A stretch of DNA of 64,000 bases. Source: Burkholderia sp. D-99. GTDB lineage: Bacteria > Pseudomonadota > Gammaproteobacteria > Burkholderiales > Burkholderiaceae. Below are positions 47,001 to 54,231 of the stretch, piece by piece. Numbering within the stretch: position 1 is the first letter of the stretch; the number at the start of each line of letters is the position of its first letter. The translations under genes were made by a program, and so were the position numbers. Location: assembly GCF_011605345.1 (NCBI RefSeq), contig NZ_JAAOXM010000001.1, positions 124,001-188,000 of the forward strand, written 5' to 3'. Below the pieces are notes generated by a model. The model ran no database searches and was not told the origin of the DNA. It was given only the letters and a program-made list of their open reading frames with translations.

Positions 47001-50000
47001 CCGACGGTTTTTTCCAGAGCCAGGTCGCGACGATTCTGGGGGCGGCGGGGAATGCGTCGGCTACAGGGACGTATGCGGCGGCGCTGGCGTTGTACAACAG
47101 CTTGATGTCGCTGGATGATCCGACGTCGATCACCGTGCAATTTACCGATGGATCAACCCAGTCACTGACGTCGATCAGTAAAGATTCGACGAATCCGCTA
47201 TACGACCCGAACGTTGCATTGACTGCGCCACTCCAGAATCAGGCGCCTCTGTACTACTCCGACTATCTGCAGTACGGCAATTCATGGGGTTCGTATTACG
47301 GATACTGGGCAAGCGGAAACTATGCATTTCACATCATGCCTTATGTCCCGCTGCGTGTCGCCGCTCCGGTGCTATCGAACTATGCGTCATACCAGGATTA
47401 TGCGAACGCGTACTTTGGTCCAGGTTCCTGGTTGTCTGGGTATGGAAATAACACCGTTGCCGGAATAGTGCGAAACGGCGTGGTTTTCTATGAGAAATTT
47501 GGTACGCCGACGCCGCCGGTCATGTCGTCAAAGCCTGACGATTACGGACAGTACATCGCTTTATACGGGAACTATCTGTCGCGATTGACTTTCACGAAAT
47601 CGCCCAATTTTGCGTTCGTTGATCCAAGGAACGCGTATAGCTTCTTCTATGCGCCTGCCTCTCCGCTGTCGATCCCTAACACGGGCGTCAACATCGGCGC
47701 ATTGCCAGGCAATACGACGGCCAACGTTGCAACGAAAGACAACCCGCTGCCGATCAGCTATGCCGCATTGCTGGGTGGTCAAAGCACGGCATATCGCATC
47801 GTTGGCGGCGCAGATCTGGCAAGTGCCAATCCGCTCGCCGTACAGCCGGCCGCCGCATTGAATGTCGGCGGCACGCTTGCCGGAAACGTAATCCTGAACC
47901 AGCACACTGCTTACGTCGATTCGAATGGACTGACGTTGCTTCAGCCGACGACGATCCGGACGGGAACGGGGTCGATCGACATTGCGGCAGGCAACGATTT
48001 CACGCTGGCAGATGCCACTGCACCGGGGGTGGTGTATACCGCGGGGGCGCCTGCACAGGGTTCGCCGGCATTGGGACTAGCTTCGGCGGTGATGCACGGT
48101 AACCAGCCGGGTCTGCAAGACATTCTGGTCACGCCTGCAGTGAACCCGGATTCGGCCGGCGACATTTCGATTCGTGTGCAGGGTGACATCAATGGCGTTC
48201 AGAACGTTACCGACGCGAATGGCGCAGTGACGGGCAGGGCGGGTAACAGCATCGGTCAGTACTGGTGGCAGTGGATGCAGATCACTGCGGGACACACCTC
48301 GGATGGCTTTTCCGTCCAGGCTCCGCTGTCACGGACTTCGATCGATTTCGGCGCATTCGACCAAGGCGTGATGAGCGTTGGTGGCAATGTATCGATCAGC
48401 GCTGGCGGCAACATATCGGACCTGGCCGTGTCGGTGCCGACTACGTGGTACCTGAACGGCAGTGGCAAGCCTGTTACTGTTGGCGGTGGAAATCTGACAG
48501 TGCGAGCTGGCGCCGATATTCTCAGTGGTGACTACTTTGTCGCAAAGGGAACGGGGACGATATCGGCTGGCGGAAGTATTGGTTCGGATATCACAACCGC
48601 GTCCCGGGCGCTTGGCTGGACGTCGATGGCAGTATCGACAGTGCTTGCGGCGCAGGACGGAGTATTCGACGTTGTTGCGCGCCAGGGCGTGGATATCGGT
48701 GCCGTATTGAATCCGTCTTATGCGAGCAGCTATACGCAGAGCGGTGGGCAACCGACACCTATCGTCACACTCGCCAATTACGGCCAGTATCCTGACGGCC
48801 AGGGCTATTCGCCGACTTCAGCGGTCAATGTGATCTCCACGACCGGTGACGTCCGGCTCGGCACTCTTGGCGATATGTGGACCGGCGCGAATGGTGTGCT
48901 GCCCGCCAGCGTGAATCTGACCGCGTTCGGCGGCGCGATCGATATCCAATCCGGAGGCGCGCTTTATCCGTCGGCCGTTGGCCAGTTGAATCTGGTCGCG
49001 AACCAATCGGTTTACCTGTCCAATGTAGCGGCCAAGCGGACCAACTCCACATTGCCCAATACGTTTGGTCTGTCCGACGCCGATCCTTTGCAGATGCCGT
49101 CGCCGACGAACCCACGAGTGAATTACGCCATTCCGGCGTTGACGGACGTGACGCTTGCCGCGCATGCGACCAGAGCACTTCACAGCAACGATACACTTCC
49201 CGCGCGGATCTACGGCCTGAATGGAAGCATCATCAACGGCGGGATCGATACGTCGGGTATTGGCGACGGCTTTTACCAGAATCTCGTCACGCTTGCGATC
49301 GACAAGCCCGCGCTTCTGCAGGCGGGGCTGGATATCGTCAACCTGGCGCTCTGGGGGCAGAACCTGCGTAATTCCGATGTGACACGTGTCGTTGCTGGGC
49401 GGGATATTTACGACACACCGATTTCGACGATTGGCGGCGCAGTGCCGGTACTTGCTATTGGAGGACCGGGCTGGTTCGATGTGCAGGCTGGGCGCAACAT
49501 TGGTCCATTGACGAGCCAGGGCGAGTTGTACAACAGGAAAGCGAACACTGGAGCGCTCACGCATCCGTTCACAGGCATCGATGCAGTCGGCAACTCGAAC
49601 AATCCGAACCTGCCGCACGAGAGCGCGAACGTCAACGTGCTGTTTGGCGTCGGCCCCGGCGTCGATCTGCCGGGGTTCATCTCGACCTATATCGCGCCGG
49701 GCAGCTCGGTTGCCGGCGTGCCGAATGCGACGCCCGCGTTGATCGCTTTCATGGAGCAGTACGATGCGGGGCTTGGCGTTGATACGGGACTGCAGGCGGA
49801 CAAGGACGCCGCGCTTGCCAGGGTCGGACGGTTGACAGCCGGCGACGCGTGGAAGCAATTCAAGGCATTGCCGTCTTACGTACAGCAGCTTTTTGCGGAA
49901 AAGGTACTGTTCGGCGTCCTCGCGCAAGTCGGTGCGGACTTCAATGATCCAGCGAGCCGGTACAACGGCCAGTATTCGCGAGGTTATCAGGCAATCAACA

Positions 50001-50956
50001 CGCTGTTCCCCGCTTCTTTTGGCTACACGGCGAACAATCTGGGCGGCGGTTCCAACGGGGCGAACAAGTCGGCGAACACGGGCAACCTCGACATTCGTAG
50101 CACGACGATCCAGACGCAGCAGGGCGGCGACGTGACGATCCTCGGCCCGGGCGGGCAGGCGCTCGTCGGCAGTACGACGGCGCCGCCGCAGATCATCAAC
50201 AGTGACGGGGCGGTGGTAGCGGGCCCCGGAACGATGGGAATCTTGACGCTCGAAAAAGGCAACGTCGACATCTTCACCGATCAGAGCGTGCTGCTCGCGC
50301 AGAGCCGGATCTTCACCGAGCAGGGCGGAGATATGACGATCTGGAGCTCGAACGGCGACATCAACGCGGGCAAGGGCGCGAAGACGTCGGCCGATACGCC
50401 AGCGCCGCAGTATGTATGCGATGCGAATCATTACTGTACGGTCGATTCGCGTGGTCAGGTGACGGGAGCGGGTATCGCAACGCTGCAGAGCATACCGGGT
50501 GCGCCGAAAGGCACGGTCAATCTGATTGCGCCGCGCGGCACCGTCGATGCAGGCGACGCGGGCATTCGTGCAGGCAACCTGAACGTCGCCGCGTTGCGTG
50601 TGGTGAATGCCGACAACATCCAGGTGACGGGGAAGGCGACGGGTATTCCGCTTGTTCAGGCGGTGAATACGGGCGCGCTCACCGCTGCGAGTTCCGCTGC
50701 GTCGGCGGCGAGTCAGGTCGCGCAGGACATCGCGAGAAACAATGCGTCGGGCGTTGCCCCGCGCCGCTGGACGATCAGCGTGCAGGTCGAAGGTTTCGGG
50801 GACAACGGTCCGGACGGTGGGTCCAAGCGGCGCAAGTCGGAGCAGGTTGGCTACGATTCGTCCAATGCGGTTTCGCTACTGGGGTTTGGTGCGGCGGGTC
50901 CGACTCAACGGACACTGCTCAGCAAGGACGAGCTCGGGAAGCTGGACCGGTTCTGA
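38081..50956 (+). CDS. Giant filamentous-haemagglutinin-type exoprotein with TPS N-terminal domain and DUF3739-type C-terminus
   Basis: A 4,291-residue secreted protein, a single uninterrupted frame. An extended signal (about residues 1-46, SELRPLVRAVALMLLAGASAHVQA) is followed by an alanine/glycine-rich stretch and the TPS/haemagglutination domain (about 160-275: VNVDVKQTGQNAVLTWETMNVG, NWAVLNRINDPSGRPSQILGNITAQGAVYVINRNGVLFGAGSQVNVHSLVAS). Thousands of residues of beta-helix repeats follow. The aromatic segment at about 3050-3205 (PLYYSDYLQYGNSWGSYYGYW) and C-terminal ISVQVEGFGDNGPDGG...VSLLGFG match the DUF3739 group as I recall it. The only cysteines noticed are C4113 and C4119. No TpsB-type transporter gene is in the window, but type II secretion genes flank it. 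The ribosome site is GGGGTGAAG. Confidence 0.92.
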   Translation: MAARARTARQPDATGLRPVLKSELRPLVRAVALMLLAGASAHVQAAGIMNLGAAAARASGGGAGGAGGAPGMPNLGVSAQQALQASQPSIRNLGYAAHAIAAQIAAQQNAAAAAAKLPSTVPNGLAPGGLQVANGVTFVTDGNGNQISQNTDTGNPLLWVNANGPKQTVDSSGHVNVDVKQTGQNAVLTWETMNVGRQTTLNFDQSAGNQTNGANNWAVLNRINDPSGRPSQILGNITAQGAVYVINRNGVLFGAGSQVNVHSLVASSLNLLDMKNQLVPTPAGIVASNQQFLSLPAGTTGGLAYPESGSSSGTVGPGGKPNEVLGLGNQALLIGTYQAPGDVTIEQGASITTHTNGTASDGGFVLVAAPNVTNAGSISATSGQVVLAAGVGVSLRPNGAGTTGNPQVLLPELSGQIVTTDLQTGSTIDVTPAGTLTNTGIVQAARGNVNLLGSRVAQNGVVGVTTSVNTPGTITISTADEFASNNPLGNPYTGTIPVTGNTGGADNINRAGLLSFGPGSVTTVLPDNNGQTATSTPGTTFTPGGITMTAGSVWFQGGSLIEAPGSNVSVTAYVPSIVANKVPGQTAVPGRIYVDDGATIDVSGLANVQAPISQTLVTIDRIGQNELADSPLLRNSFLFGLKGAVVDSTLSGTRSDGVQWVGSPILNLSGYVNLIPRTVDQLLTNGGTITLSGNEVMTAAGSSMNLNGGYVHYNGGMVNTTRLVDANGAIVPIGQASPYDNYVGIAGQFVENHPRWGVTKSWYNPLLTSGTYQSDYIVGGNAGTLDLFASQALVLDGDISAQSFGGAKQMQGNSLPSGGTFNLGADPKLAGGALAGMTWNTVANPTMTFTGISGFAILQDNAPQLGALMPGFSIGTPIDKTAYQSLAANDPNNLLTTQVVPVAKLNNGGFANLNVAEDKNTGKGIVVAQGTQLNLQPGGSISLNSPAAGADVNVAGRLSAPSGSISITSGGNVVVGPQGAINAAGQWVNNDVQAAPGTTPGNSQFINGGSISLSAKQNATFVNGVAVDATGSILLQPGSVLDVSGGGEMLANGQLLMQNGVPAGRGGNVALQTYAVPAGGAQFGDTADGGANMPNAQPTAGTIAMNGAILSEGFSGGGTMTLGALGFRIGGAPSAASPWDVYLPENFFSRQGFGKYVLSAYYDSTVAPGATVALTQLNRIPDVLALQQTGSGANLTTAGLTTIGQLDAYHRQPTSLAVTGGGYVAWPNAGGTGSVSYPGVTGSVTLSSGASIDADAGASVALSSPTQVTVLGSVVAPGGAISLGANAGGIAAGQSSRSVWLGPDATLDVSGVALANPLAAPVKVGGTTVVPNSGKVLPGGSVTLSSDSGYVVAQAGSTIDVSGASANFDRLQANGTYASQPVWSDAGSITLSAAYGLFSDATLAGHGGASQARGGTLTILPHQNSGSAGATALVVRQSGTLVPAGLAPGQDFSTAIDPTTGQPIGQPTGVIQFAADRLNGSGIANLVLGDSTPSPIPVSVPPIVFAGDVNLTLPESVTLNTGRIAAIGMDQLSTLLSTPAQPAGGNSVLVNLLAQPPAHPLGTTVTINAPYVALAGPIVTPSTPAFVPVATLSDATLNVNASFLDLRNQFQLNNIGQANLASSGDIRLSSTSVSQTSNVLLPGELYMPGNVTLNAASLYPATGNTFIIDAVGPVDSTTGKPAPTTVTFGTTGSSGTPLSAGGTLLVDATNIVQGGNVRAPSGTLVFGVGDPTNAATQKQFGNLPLVATDSVTFANGSVTSVSNGRSIIPYGTTIDGVEWQFNPLAGTTASDLNGPPAKYIGVNGTSVALNKGATIDLSGGGDLQAAEWVPGTGGTRDVLSQYNVSYASGKGATAVPVNAGAGNVYAIVPGTQSPVAAYDPLFAQTVQPDVGSNGTPTTKTSTLGVGQAGLNDAIGKAVYLSGVPGLAPGYYTLLPGKYATLPGAYRVTVSSATGNVVPGASQVLPDGTVMAAGYFADAVTGGRSATPTLFNVQSGATWQQYSQYTLKGANAFFTAQAAKQGNVTPPLPVDGGQLVLAATKALTLGATLNAAAGTGGAPAEVDVASQDIQITGNGSAALPGYLQIGGDALDSLNAGSLLIGGTRAATTKGVTITPIANSVVVSNDANSSLKGPEILLVTKTDASGTDLNAANGLRVDAGASIVAAGDYPAAKDQPITIAGDGALLRVSNGAMAPLTRTGGTGTGLLTVGAGATLSGGQALMLDSSGNLKVDPSAVLSAKAITADGSAITFTNASGAAAANLPGFVIDQAGLAQLANADLVSLRSYGVMGFVGDVNATFGKSVDLSAGTFTSDGGRVTLNGQQIAFTNETGAPNGTVTPGNGTLTVNAKEIDFGTGAKTLSGFSSANMTASGGIVGQGTGTFDFGALPVTLNAPVYLADTSSASTVKTTGALTLNGAAGTALTKTPVGGAWKFVGGTLADNGATIAAPAGNVSLEATTGNLTIGGGSTVSSAGVSKQFFDVTQYAPAGSIVLTADAGTVDVQSGTTLDFSGAKGGGAAGSLTLSAPKQVVNLNGTIKGGATNGYAGGSLSLDTAGAADLDSLAKTLASSGVNQSIAVHTKSGNLTLSAGNALTARSVQLTADGGAGNASDTANGNVNVLGTIDASGKAGGQINLYGRSGVDVEGTLLARGSDPTQRGGNVNIGTSAVFDPTIANPYNTTYGYENIDPSRSGLIRVGANALIDVSGGTAGGLSGGTVNFRAPLLADGSVDVQLPNTFNSGKGIVGSRATTLEAYATWSTTDATSGAQHFDGIVDPAGWYDGNGHLLGGTFTAQGANPPTFTFAPNANGDGGGTLTNNATGAQVTLTGSDADQASLYNGVTAIGFPGMSSAYFVPTTANADHQNFYGGEIVKASDGTLSMTPGTLMGFIQSGLGANGPTLQGSTANIANFRVAPGIEFDNPSTAINGGNISILSNWNLGAGLPNNNGVIVPSYRYNGTIAPMLTFRATNNFDAEASITDGFFQSQVATILGAAGNASATGTYAAALALYNSLMSLDDPTSITVQFTDGSTQSLTSISKDSTNPLYDPNVALTAPLQNQAPLYYSDYLQYGNSWGSYYGYWASGNYAFHIMPYVPLRVAAPVLSNYASYQDYANAYFGPGSWLSGYGNNTVAGIVRNGVVFYEKFGTPTPPVMSSKPDDYGQYIALYGNYLSRLTFTKSPNFAFVDPRNAYSFFYAPASPLSIPNTGVNIGALPGNTTANVATKDNPLPISYAALLGGQSTAYRIVGGADLASANPLAVQPAAALNVGGTLAGNVILNQHTAYVDSNGLTLLQPTTIRTGTGSIDIAAGNDFTLADATAPGVVYTAGAPAQGSPALGLASAVMHGNQPGLQDILVTPAVNPDSAGDISIRVQGDINGVQNVTDANGAVTGRAGNSIGQYWWQWMQITAGHTSDGFSVQAPLSRTSIDFGAFDQGVMSVGGNVSISAGGNISDLAVSVPTTWYLNGSGKPVTVGGGNLTVRAGADILSGDYFVAKGTGTISAGGSIGSDITTASRALGWTSMAVSTVLAAQDGVFDVVARQGVDIGAVLNPSYASSYTQSGGQPTPIVTLANYGQYPDGQGYSPTSAVNVISTTGDVRLGTLGDMWTGANGVLPASVNLTAFGGAIDIQSGGALYPSAVGQLNLVANQSVYLSNVAAKRTNSTLPNTFGLSDADPLQMPSPTNPRVNYAIPALTDVTLAAHATRALHSNDTLPARIYGLNGSIINGGIDTSGIGDGFYQNLVTLAIDKPALLQAGLDIVNLALWGQNLRNSDVTRVVAGRDIYDTPISTIGGAVPVLAIGGPGWFDVQAGRNIGPLTSQGELYNRKANTGALTHPFTGIDAVGNSNNPNLPHESANVNVLFGVGPGVDLPGFISTYIAPGSSVAGVPNATPALIAFMEQYDAGLGVDTGLQADKDAALARVGRLTAGDAWKQFKALPSYVQQLFAEKVLFGVLAQVGADFNDPASRYNGQYSRGYQAINTLFPASFGYTANNLGGGSNGANKSANTGNLDIRSTTIQTQQGGDVTILGPGGQALVGSTTAPPQIINSDGAVVAGPGTMGILTLEKGNVDIFTDQSVLLAQSRIFTEQGGDMTIWSSNGDINAGKGAKTSADTPAPQYVCDANHYCTVDSRGQVTGAGIATLQSIPGAPKGTVNLIAPRGTVDAGDAGIRAGNLNVAALRVVNADNIQVTGKATGIPLVQAVNTGALTAASSAASAASQVAQDIARNNASGVAPRRWTISVQVEGFGDNGPDGGSKRRKSEQVGYDSSNAVSLLGFGAAGPTQRTLLSKDELGKLDRF
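46950..49700 (+). other. Lower-GC, aromatic-rich segment inside the giant exoprotein gene
   Basis: By eye this portion (residues about 2957-3870) is less GC-rich, with more A/T third positions, than the rest of the gene. The long antisense open frames that shadow the flanking parts stop near 47140. It contains the tyrosine-rich segment. This could be an acquired module in a modular gene. Confidence 0.5.
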
Positions 50957-51002
50957 CCAGGCTGAATCAATATCGATCTAACCGGACGGAATTAGAATGC
51001 CC

Positions 51003-51022
51003 CGCCTCGAACGCTTGAGGCG
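51003..51022. terminator. Possible terminator between the convergent exoprotein and pstS-like genes
   Basis: The dyad CGCCTC-N8-GAGGCG sits in the 103-base gap between two convergent genes. No T-run follows, so the assignment is weak. Confidence 0.35.
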
Positions 51023-51059
51023 AGGTCAACAGGACACGTCGAATCAGTGATGTTTTGGA

Positions 51060-52391
51060 TTAACGGCCGGTGTACAGAAGAGGGCAAATCGATGTGTTGC
51101 CGATGTCAAGGTAGTTCGCGTTCGTGTTGCCCAGGATGTTCGCATAGATCGCGGTCGTGATGTTTGACGGCACGGTATCGAAGCCATTGCCATGCACGAC
51201 CGATGCGTAGCTGGCGTTCGTGTAATGGTTGTTCAGGAAGCTTTGAACATTCGACGTCACCGTCGGATCGGAATAGCACTGGCTCAGGATGATCTGGCTC
51301 GTGCCCGATACCGGATAGCCGGAGGCGGGGTTGGCCAGCGCATTGTACGCGGGGCCGGAGACCGGCACCCACGCATTCGGATCGGCAGGGTTCGACGGTG
51401 CCGAGATCGTGCCGAGTGCCATTGTCGCGTTCGCGTACGTCGGTGCGTAGTACACGCTGTTCAAGGAGTTGTACAAGCTGGCGATCGGAAGCTGCAGCGC
51501 GCCCGACGACGTCACGACCGTGCTTTGCGACGCGAGGAACGTGTTCGTATAGGCCGGGCTCAGGTACGCGAAGGCGGCCGTGCCGGCCGACCACAGCGAT
51601 CCGAGTGATCTGCGAATACCGCTGTCACCCGACGCAGCGACGAAGTTTGATGGCACGCCGGAGGGGAAAGCCCATGTGTTCGCGAACGTCAGCGAATCAA
51701 CGAAGGTAACACCCCTCGCCGTATATATGTTGTTCTTGCAGACAGCGGCGAGGTGGCGGGTCAGTAGTTCGGTCGTGCCGCTACTATCCGAGCGATAGAC
51801 GACCGTTATTGGCGTACGGGCCGTCGTGTAAGGCGTGCCCGTTTCCGGATTGATTACCTGTCGCCAGTCTGTGAACTGGCCCGAGAAGATGCCGCATAGG
51901 TCGTTGTCGTTCAGCGCAATGCTGTGCGCCTGCCCCGGCGTCGTTTGCGGCGTCCTCGTGCTCGTCACGGGCGGGCCGTTGACGACCGGCACCGTGATGG
52001 CCGTGACGATGTAAGGGATCTGGATCAACGGGCCGTCCGTCGGTCCGCGCCCGGTGTTGTCGTATGACTGGACTTGCGCCGTTGTCAGCGGAGCTTCGCT
52101 GGTAGCAAAGTGAACCGCGCCCGTGGCGCCCTGGCCGAAGAATGTCGGCTGGTTATTCAGGAACGCGTTCTGGCCGGCGTCCAAGCCTACGGCGTAGTAC
52201 GTGAATGTCCCTCCGGCCGTGCCGAATAATCCTATCTCGCTTGCAGGATTGCTGGTGCTGCCGAACAGCGGCGCGACAAGCGAAGATCCTCCGCCTTGAA
52301 CGATCGGTCCGGCGGCAGCGGCGAGCGACGATCCGGCGATCGGAATGATCCCGGCCAGAATGCGGCAGATTGCACGTTTGGTGAAATTCAT
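51060..52391 (-). CDS. Exported PstS-like phosphate-binding protein, copy 1
   Basis: A 443-residue exported protein with signal MNFTKRAICRILAGIIPIAGSSLAAAAG and the PstS fold: GGGSSLVAPLFG, IQIPYIVTAITVPVVNG, CGIFSGQFTDWRQV and the phosphate-site VYRSDSSGTTELLTRHLAAVC. The start at 52391 is in frame with the GGAATCC site; an extension to 52526 adds non-signal residues. It is a paralogue of the next gene on the same strand. No pstCAB genes are present, so an extracellular or periplasmic binding role, perhaps export by the flanking type II system (as for DING/PstS-like exoproteins in other bacteria), is inferred. Confidence 0.88.
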   Translation of the reverse strand: MNFTKRAICRILAGIIPIAGSSLAAAAGPIVQGGGSSLVAPLFGSTSNPASEIGLFGTAGGTFTYYAVGLDAGQNAFLNNQPTFFGQGATGAVHFATSEAPLTTAQVQSYDNTGRGPTDGPLIQIPYIVTAITVPVVNGPPVTSTRTPQTTPGQAHSIALNDNDLCGIFSGQFTDWRQVINPETGTPYTTARTPITVVYRSDSSGTTELLTRHLAAVCKNNIYTARGVTFVDSLTFANTWAFPSGVPSNFVAASGDSGIRRSLGSLWSAGTAAFAYLSPAYTNTFLASQSTVVTSSGALQLPIASLYNSLNSVYYAPTYANATMALGTISAPSNPADPNAWVPVSGPAYNALANPASGYPVSGTSQIILSQCYSDPTVTSNVQSFLNNHYTNASYASVVHGNGFDTVPSNITTAIYANILGNTNANYLDIGNTSICPLLYTGR

Positions 52392-52490
52392 AAGGATTCC
52401 AGTGTTGTGGTATCGGGGAAGCCGGCGAGAAGCGCGTTCGACAAGAGTCAACCTCGCGCCGTTGGTATCGAGCGCCCTGAAACGACGAAT

Positions 52491-52520
52491 AAAAAAAACG
52501 ACCTCGATTGCTCGAGGTCG
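52491..52520 (-). terminator. Intrinsic terminator of pstS-like copy 2
   Basis: On the minus strand CGACCTCG/CGAGGTCG is followed by a run of eight Ts, 39 bases after the stop of copy 2. It separates the two paralogues into different transcripts. Confidence 0.88.
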
Positions 52521-52559
52521 GTGCACTGTAGTGCCGTGTATTGCAGGATCTGCTGTCGA

Positions 52560-53903
52560 TTACCGACCGGTGACGAAAGTGCAGACCGATGCGTCGCCGA
52601 TGTCCAGGTTGTTCCCGCTCGTGTTGCTCAGGAAGTTCGCGGAGATCGCGGTCCGGAAGTTCGACGGCACGGTATCGAAACCGTTGCCGTGAACGATCGA
52701 CGCGTAGTTGGCGGCCGTGTAGTGGTTGTTCAGGAAGGACTGAACATTCGAAGTCACCGCCGAGTTTGCATAGCACTGGCTCAGGATGATCTGGCTCGTG
52801 CCCGAAACCGGATAGCCGGCAGCCGGGTTGGCCAGCGCAACGTATGCCGGGCCGGAAACCGGCACCCACGCATTCGGATCGGCAGGGTTCGACGGTGCCG
52901 AGATCGTGCCCAGTGCCGTCGTCGCGTTTGCGTACGTCGGCGCGTAGTACGTGCTGTTCGACGAGTTGTACAGGCTGGCGATCGGAAGCTGCAGCGCGCC
53001 CGACGACGTCACGACCGAGCTTTGCGATGCGAGAAACGTGTTCGTGTAGTCCGGGCTCAGGTATGCGACGGCGGCCACGCCGGCTGACGACAGAGACGCG
53101 AGCGAACCGCGGACGCCGGTCACGACACCGTTGACGATCGGGCCGCTGCCCGAAGCGCCGATGAAGTTGCCCGGCACCCCGGACGGGAATGCCGACGTGT
53201 TCGCGAACGTCAGCGAATCGACGAACTTGACGCCAGACGCCGTGTTGCTGGTCGTACAGACTGCGGCCAGGTGGCGGGTCAGCAGTTCGGTCGTGCCGCT
53301 GCTGTCCGAGCGATAGACGACCTTGATCGGGGCGTTCGTCGAGTAGAGACCGCCTTCCGGATTGGCGACCTGGTTCCAGTTCGTCAGCTTGCCCGAGAAG
53401 ATGCCGCACAGGTCGTCGTCGTTCAGCGCGATGCTATGCGCCTGACCGGGCGTCGTTTGCGGCGTCTTCGTGCTCGTTACCACCGGGCCGTTGACGACCG
53501 GCACCGTGATGGCCGTGACGATGTACGGGATCTGGATCAGCGGGCCGCTGTTCGAACCGACCGTGCCGGCGTTGTACGCCGTGACTTGCGCCGTCGTCAG
53601 CGCGGCATCGCTGTTCGCGAAGTCGACCGTGCCCGTGACGCCTGCGCCGAAATACGTCGGCTGGTTGTTCAGGAACGCGTTCTGGCCGGCGCCCGAGCCG
53701 ACCGAGAAGTACGTGAACGTGGCGTTGTTGACGCCGTACAGACCGATTTCACCCGAAACCGGCGAATTGGCACCGATCGTCGGCGCGACGAGCGACGAAC
53801 CGCCACCTTGAATCAGCGGGCCTGCGGCCATCGCGAGGGATGCACCCATGCCCGAAACGACGAGAGCGAGGACTTGACAGATCTTGCGCTTGCTGGATTT
53901 CAT
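52560..53903 (-). CDS. Exported PstS-like phosphate-binding protein, copy 2
   Basis: A 447-residue paralogue of copy 1. The signal MKSSKRKICQVLALVVSGMGASLAMAAG is followed by GPLIQGGGSSLVAPTIG, IPYIVTAITVPVVNG, LCGIFSGKLTNWNQVANPEGG and VYRSDSSGTTELLTRHLAAVC, the phosphate-binding pattern. The start at 53903 has AAGGAAATTT upstream. Two copies of the 19-base island element lie upstream (reading leftward), one 116-134 and one about 310-330 bases before the start. It is divergent from gspF across a 641-base gap. Confidence 0.88.
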   Translation of the reverse strand: MKSSKRKICQVLALVVSGMGASLAMAAGPLIQGGGSSLVAPTIGANSPVSGEIGLYGVNNATFTYFSVGSGAGQNAFLNNQPTYFGAGVTGTVDFANSDAALTTAQVTAYNAGTVGSNSGPLIQIPYIVTAITVPVVNGPVVTSTKTPQTTPGQAHSIALNDDDLCGIFSGKLTNWNQVANPEGGLYSTNAPIKVVYRSDSSGTTELLTRHLAAVCTTSNTASGVKFVDSLTFANTSAFPSGVPGNFIGASGSGPIVNGVVTGVRGSLASLSSAGVAAVAYLSPDYTNTFLASQSSVVTSSGALQLPIASLYNSSNSTYYAPTYANATTALGTISAPSNPADPNAWVPVSGPAYVALANPAAGYPVSGTSQIILSQCYANSAVTSNVQSFLNNHYTAANYASIVHGNGFDTVPSNFRTAISANFLSNTSGNNLDIGDASVCTFVTGR

Positions 53904-54018
53904 GAGAAATTTCCTTGGACGAAGATAAACGGAACCCCTGCTACTGCGGTTTGAATACTTGTGGACCGCCGGGTAAATGTAGGGGGAATTCCTTATGACG
54001 CGTGTGAATTTTTAATAA

Positions 54019-54037
54019 CGAATGGTACGGAACATTT
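54019..54037 (-). promoter_or_regulatory. Shared 19-base island element, copy E
   Basis: On the minus strand AAATGTTCCGTACCATTCG, differing from copy A by one base. It is 116 bases upstream of the pstS-like copy 2 start. Confidence 0.75.
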
Positions 54038-54212
54038 TTGGCGATATTGCCAACGCGTTATCCGGATTGGAGGGCGCGAAATCGAGATCGATTCGCGTAA
54101 CGAGCGATTCCCAGATGGTGGGAAGGCGGCGGCCTGATGTGGCGCCACGCCGGCCCCGCTGGCGTGTTTGTTCACACGACAGCGCTATCTCAACATCAAG
54201 TCGGTTTCGTGG

Positions 54213-54231
54213 CAGATGCTACGGAACATTT
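54213..54231 (-). promoter_or_regulatory. Shared 19-base island element, copy D
   Basis: On the minus strand AAATGTTCCGTAGCATCTG, sharing AAATGTTCCGTA with copy E. It lies about 310 bases upstream of the pstS-like copy 2 start. Confidence 0.6.
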
